From assembly GCA_002394365.1 (NCBI GenBank), contig DGTQ01000022.1:41674-49481 (forward strand): DNA of 7,808 bases. Reading direction: 5' to 3'. Position 1 is the stretch's first letter. Every line of letters starts with the position of its first letter. The position numbers were made by a program, and so were the translations under genes. Under the pieces are notes generated by a model. The model saw only the letters and a program-made list of their open reading frames with translations. It searched no databases and had not been told where the DNA came from. Positions 5,661 to 7,808 of the stretch are shown here, piece by piece. The stretch comes from Prevotellaceae bacterium UBA4332 (lineage in GTDB: Bacteria > Bacteroidota > Bacteroidia > Bacteroidales > Bacteroidaceae).

Positions 5661-7133
5661 ATGGCATTCTTCAAAGCAACGGTATTACGTCAAAGAAAGG
5701 ACGGAATGTATGTAGTTTACATACGAGTAACTCAAAACCGCAAGAGTAAATACATCAGAACCTCATGGGTTGTTGGCGATGATGGATTGAGCAGAGACAA
5801 ACTTGATATTATTAACCCCTTCGTAGCGGAACAAACTACCAAGATAATATCCAGATACTATAACACACTGAATAGGATTGACACACAAGACTGGACGGTT
5901 TATGAAATCGTAGATTATCTTCAGAAAGGAAAGGATGGTATATCGTTCTCATTGTATGCGCGCAAACATATTGAGAAAATGATTGCCAGAGGGCAAGAAA
6001 GAACTTCACGTGATTACAAGTGGGCACTTTATAGTCTGGAGAAATTTGCAGGTGGTGATGAAATCATGTTTTCACAACTAACATACTCATTCCTTTCCCG
6101 ATGGATAGACTCTCTTTCCCAGACGGCAAGGTCGAAGAACAAATACCCAATCAACATCAGGCAGATTCACAAAGCAGCCATGTTGGAATATAACGATGAA
6201 GAAAGAGGTATTCAATTGATCACAAACCCTTGGCCCAAGATTGCAATCCCCAAGGAAGATACACCAAACAAGAGAGCAATAAGCCCCAATATGCTTCGTA
6301 AGTTCTTTGACGTCGTTCCTGACTTCAGCAGATTTACCCATCCGCTCCAGGAACTTGGGCAGGATGTTGCGCTGATAAGCTTCTGTATGTGTGGCATCAA
6401 TAGTGTAGATTTGTTCTTTGCGAAAAAGGACCAATATCACGATGGCATTTTCCACTATAACAGAAGAAAGACAAGTAAATCCCGTTCCGATAATGCATAC
6501 TTTGAGATAAGGGTGCCACAATTTATAAAGTCCACATTCGAGAAGTACTTGTCCAAGGACATGAAATCTCCTTGGCTGTTTGACTTTCAAGACCGCCTAA
6601 GCACATCAGACTCATTCAATGCCAATGTGAACGCAGGCATCAGCCAAATCTGCAAGAAAGTCTCGCCAGACTTCCATGCCAGCTTGTATTCGTTTCGTCA
6701 TTCGTGGGCAACGATAGCACAAAACGGATGCGGTGCGTCGCTTGGTGATGTTGACTTTGCACTCAATCATTCCACATACAAGATGGCGAGAGTATATACA
6801 AAGATAGATTACTCACCGGCATGGGAATTGAACGAGAAAGTCATTGACTATATATTCTTCAGTAACGAGGATATAGATAATCGTGAAGATTCGGGTAAAT
6901 CATTTGAAAGAATGTCGAAGTACAATCTTATCCGTGGAGAGGCATTCATCAGAGGTGAGTGTGTGTCTATAATTGAGGACTCTGGCTTTACAAATGTGGA
7001 ACAGGTAATAACGAGACTTCTTTCGTCTTTGTATGATGTCATCCCCCGTCCCTTCAAAGTTCAAATAAAGATAACCAATCTCGATAAGAGAATTTTTCAA
7101 CTGTACCAGAGGATGCTACAACAGGAGATATGA
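5661..7133 (+). CDS. Tyrosine recombinase / site-specific integrase with C-terminal extension
   Basis: A DNA strand-exchange enzyme of the phage-integrase superfamily, Bacteroidota branch, 490 residues. The N-terminal arm-type domain (about 1-75, MAFFKATVLRQRKDGMYVVY) is followed by a SAM-like core-binding domain (about 93-190) and the catalytic domain (about 205-390). Visible active-site residues are Lys270 (NRRKTSK), Arg346-His347 (YSFRHSWAT, with Tyr343 where many relatives have His), His370 (LNHSTY) and nucleophile Tyr379 (RVYTKID), nine residues after His370. The first catalytic Arg is replaced: CGINSVDL has Asn247, a departure also known in kind from some Bacteroides integrases such as IntDOT. 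Residues 380-490 form an unusual tail of about 110 residues without a family I recognise, containing GEAFIRGECVSIIEDSGF. Composition is more AT-rich than ppdK, suggesting transfer. It probably mobilises the element that begins here; a DNA-inversion role is the alternative. Confidence 0.88.
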   Translation: MAFFKATVLRQRKDGMYVVYIRVTQNRKSKYIRTSWVVGDDGLSRDKLDIINPFVAEQTTKIISRYYNTLNRIDTQDWTVYEIVDYLQKGKDGISFSLYARKHIEKMIARGQERTSRDYKWALYSLEKFAGGDEIMFSQLTYSFLSRWIDSLSQTARSKNKYPINIRQIHKAAMLEYNDEERGIQLITNPWPKIAIPKEDTPNKRAISPNMLRKFFDVVPDFSRFTHPLQELGQDVALISFCMCGINSVDLFFAKKDQYHDGIFHYNRRKTSKSRSDNAYFEIRVPQFIKSTFEKYLSKDMKSPWLFDFQDRLSTSDSFNANVNAGISQICKKVSPDFHASLYSFRHSWATIAQNGCGASLGDVDFALNHSTYKMARVYTKIDYSPAWELNEKVIDYIFFSNEDIDNREDSGKSFERMSKYNLIRGEAFIRGECVSIIEDSGFTNVEQVITRLLSSLYDVIPRPFKVQIKITNLDKRIFQLYQRMLQQEI

Positions 7134-7240
7134 CTGCTTTGTACGTCAAAGAATAAAATCAAGAGTTGCTAGTCACGAAGGTGTTTTCTGACGAAAGTAG
7201 AGCCAAAACGTCGCATATTGTGCGGTATTTTACAGATCCG

Positions 7241-7272
7241 TTTGGTGATTCGGAATTAAATTCGTATCTTTG
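7241..7272 (+). promoter_or_regulatory. Promoter of the Fic-family gene
   Basis: TTTG at 7241-7244, 20 bases, then TATCTTTG at 7265-7272: a near-perfect Bacteroidota -33/-7 pair. Transcription would start near 7279, leaving a leader of about 50 bases. The Fic gene therefore has its own promoter and does not depend on the recombinase transcript. The 107 bases between the recombinase stop and this promoter hold no clear gene or terminator. Confidence 0.7.
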
Positions 7273-7280
7273 CCGCAGAA

Positions 7281-7315
7281 TTTGCGACGTTAATCATTGT
7301 GTTATGTCGCACAAA
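7281..7315 (+). promoter_or_regulatory. Dyad in the Fic gene leader
   Basis: TTTGCGAC (7281-7288) can pair with GTCGC (7306-7310) and, after a 2-base bulge, AAA (7313-7315). An alternative small dyad, TTGTG (7297-7301) with CACAA (7310-7314), overlaps it. A related GTCGCATATTGTGCGG lies upstream at 7210-7225. These could be operators or an RNA hairpin; the evidence is weak. Confidence 0.3.
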
Positions 7316-7328
7316 GTACGAATGCATT

Positions 7329-7808
7329 ATGTATATACACGAAAGAGATAATTGGACGGACTTCCGTTGGGACACGTCCCAAGTGTCACTCCTTCAGGAA
7401 AAAGTATTCCGTAAGCAGGGTTTGCTTTACGGCAGGCTGAGTTCGTTGGGATTTGACAGCAAGCTGCGTGCAATGGCAGAGAACCTGACATACGATGTGG
7501 TATATTCTTCGGAGATAGAAGGCATACGGCTGAACGTTGATCAGGTTCGTTCTTCCATTGCCCGGAAGCTTGGGATTGAGAACGTGAAAGATACTGCGCC
7601 TTCACACTATGTCGATTCTGTTGTTGGTGTAATGCTTGAAGCGGTACAGCACTATGACATGCCCCTCAGTAAAGAGAAACTATGTGCGTGGCAAGCTGCA
7701 TTTTTCCCTTCAGGCTATAGTGAAGGAAGTCAGATCGAAATTGGCCAGTACCGCACAAACGAGGAGCATATTGTCAGCGGAATGTTTGGGCGCGAGAAAA
7801 TCCACTAT
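7329..7808 (+). CDS. Fic-family protein, N-terminal part (DUF4172-type), cut by window end
   Basis: The first 160 codons are present without a stop. MYIHERDNWTDFRWD is the characteristic opening of Fic proteins with a DUF4172 N-terminal domain. YSSEIEGIRLN follows, whose S60-x-x-x-E64-G65 fits the inhibitory helix motif (S/T)xxxE(G/N) of self-inhibited Fic enzymes with the helix on the N-terminal side. VRSSIARKLGI at 73-83 and the LSKEKLCAWQAAFFPSGYSEG segment at 113-133 (the start of the Fic fold) match the family pattern. The catalytic HPFxxGNGR loop lies beyond the window. Family members transfer AMP, or less often another nucleotide-derived group, to target proteins; the target here is unknown. 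The ATG at 7329 fits the family start. It lies downstream of a recombinase and has its own promoter, which suggests cargo of the element. Members can also act as lone regulators rather than toxins; no antitoxin gene is seen upstream. Confidence 0.88.
   Translation, partial: MYIHERDNWTDFRWDTSQVSLLQEKVFRKQGLLYGRLSSLGFDSKLRAMAENLTYDVVYSSEIEGIRLNVDQVRSSIARKLGIENVKDTAPSHYVDSVVGVMLEAVQHYDMPLSKEKLCAWQAAFFPSGYSEGSQIEIGQYRTNEEHIVSGMFGREKIHY

Noticed and set aside
5516..5749. 77-residue plus-strand ORF before the recombinase
   Set aside because: It overlaps the recombinase start in another frame, lacks a ribosome site and shows no family features.
7137..7151. CTTTG-TACGT-CAAAG dyad just after the recombinase stop
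   Set aside because: It has only a 5-base stem, and A-rich rather than T-rich sequence follows, so it is not a credible terminator.
7166..7351. 61-residue plus-strand ORF across the Fic promoter
   Set aside because: It runs through the promoter and overlaps the Fic start in another frame, with no coding features.

Overview
The window looks like chromosomal DNA of a Bacteroidota member, most likely Prevotella or a relative. Four clear matches to the Bacteroidota -7 box TAnnTTTG sit upstream of genes; three of them have a TTTG/TTG-like -33 element at 19-20 bases, while the rlmD one has none. The tyrosine recombinase has the Bacteroidota-type catalytic region, and the housekeeping genes (rlmD, ppdK) are GC-richer than the AT-rich spacers. 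The genus is inference; the phylum is well supported.

Left part (1-925): positions 40-285 are a pyrimidine-rich tandem repeat that I do not read as coding. It is followed by a compact unit: a promoter (409-439), two tandem 22-residue microproteins (524-592 and 685-753) that are 19/22 identical, each with the same strong Shine-Dalgarno at the same spacing, and a bidirectional terminator (790-831). A 9-bp tandem repeat (843-923) fills the gap up to the stop codon of rlmD. This microprotein pair is the most novel-looking item here.

Core part (926-5490): rlmD (minus strand, 23S rRNA m5U methyltransferase with an Fe-S cluster and a TRAM domain) and ppdK (plus strand, pyruvate phosphate dikinase, 907 residues) are divergently transcribed from a spacer that holds both -7 boxes and a run of GTTGAAA-like repeats. 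ppdK ends in a strong 17-bp hairpin terminator.

Right part (5491-7808): base composition falls and the content becomes accessory. A tyrosine recombinase gene (5661-7133) has Asn at the usual first catalytic Arg position and a C-terminal tail of about 110 residues beyond the nucleophile. It is preceded by two inverted repeats. After it comes a well-formed promoter and the first 160 codons of a Fic-family protein (DUF4172-type N-terminus with an inhibitory S-x-x-x-E-G motif), cut by the window end. This looks like the edge of an integrated element or genomic island inserted downstream of the ppdK terminator; no second att site is visible.
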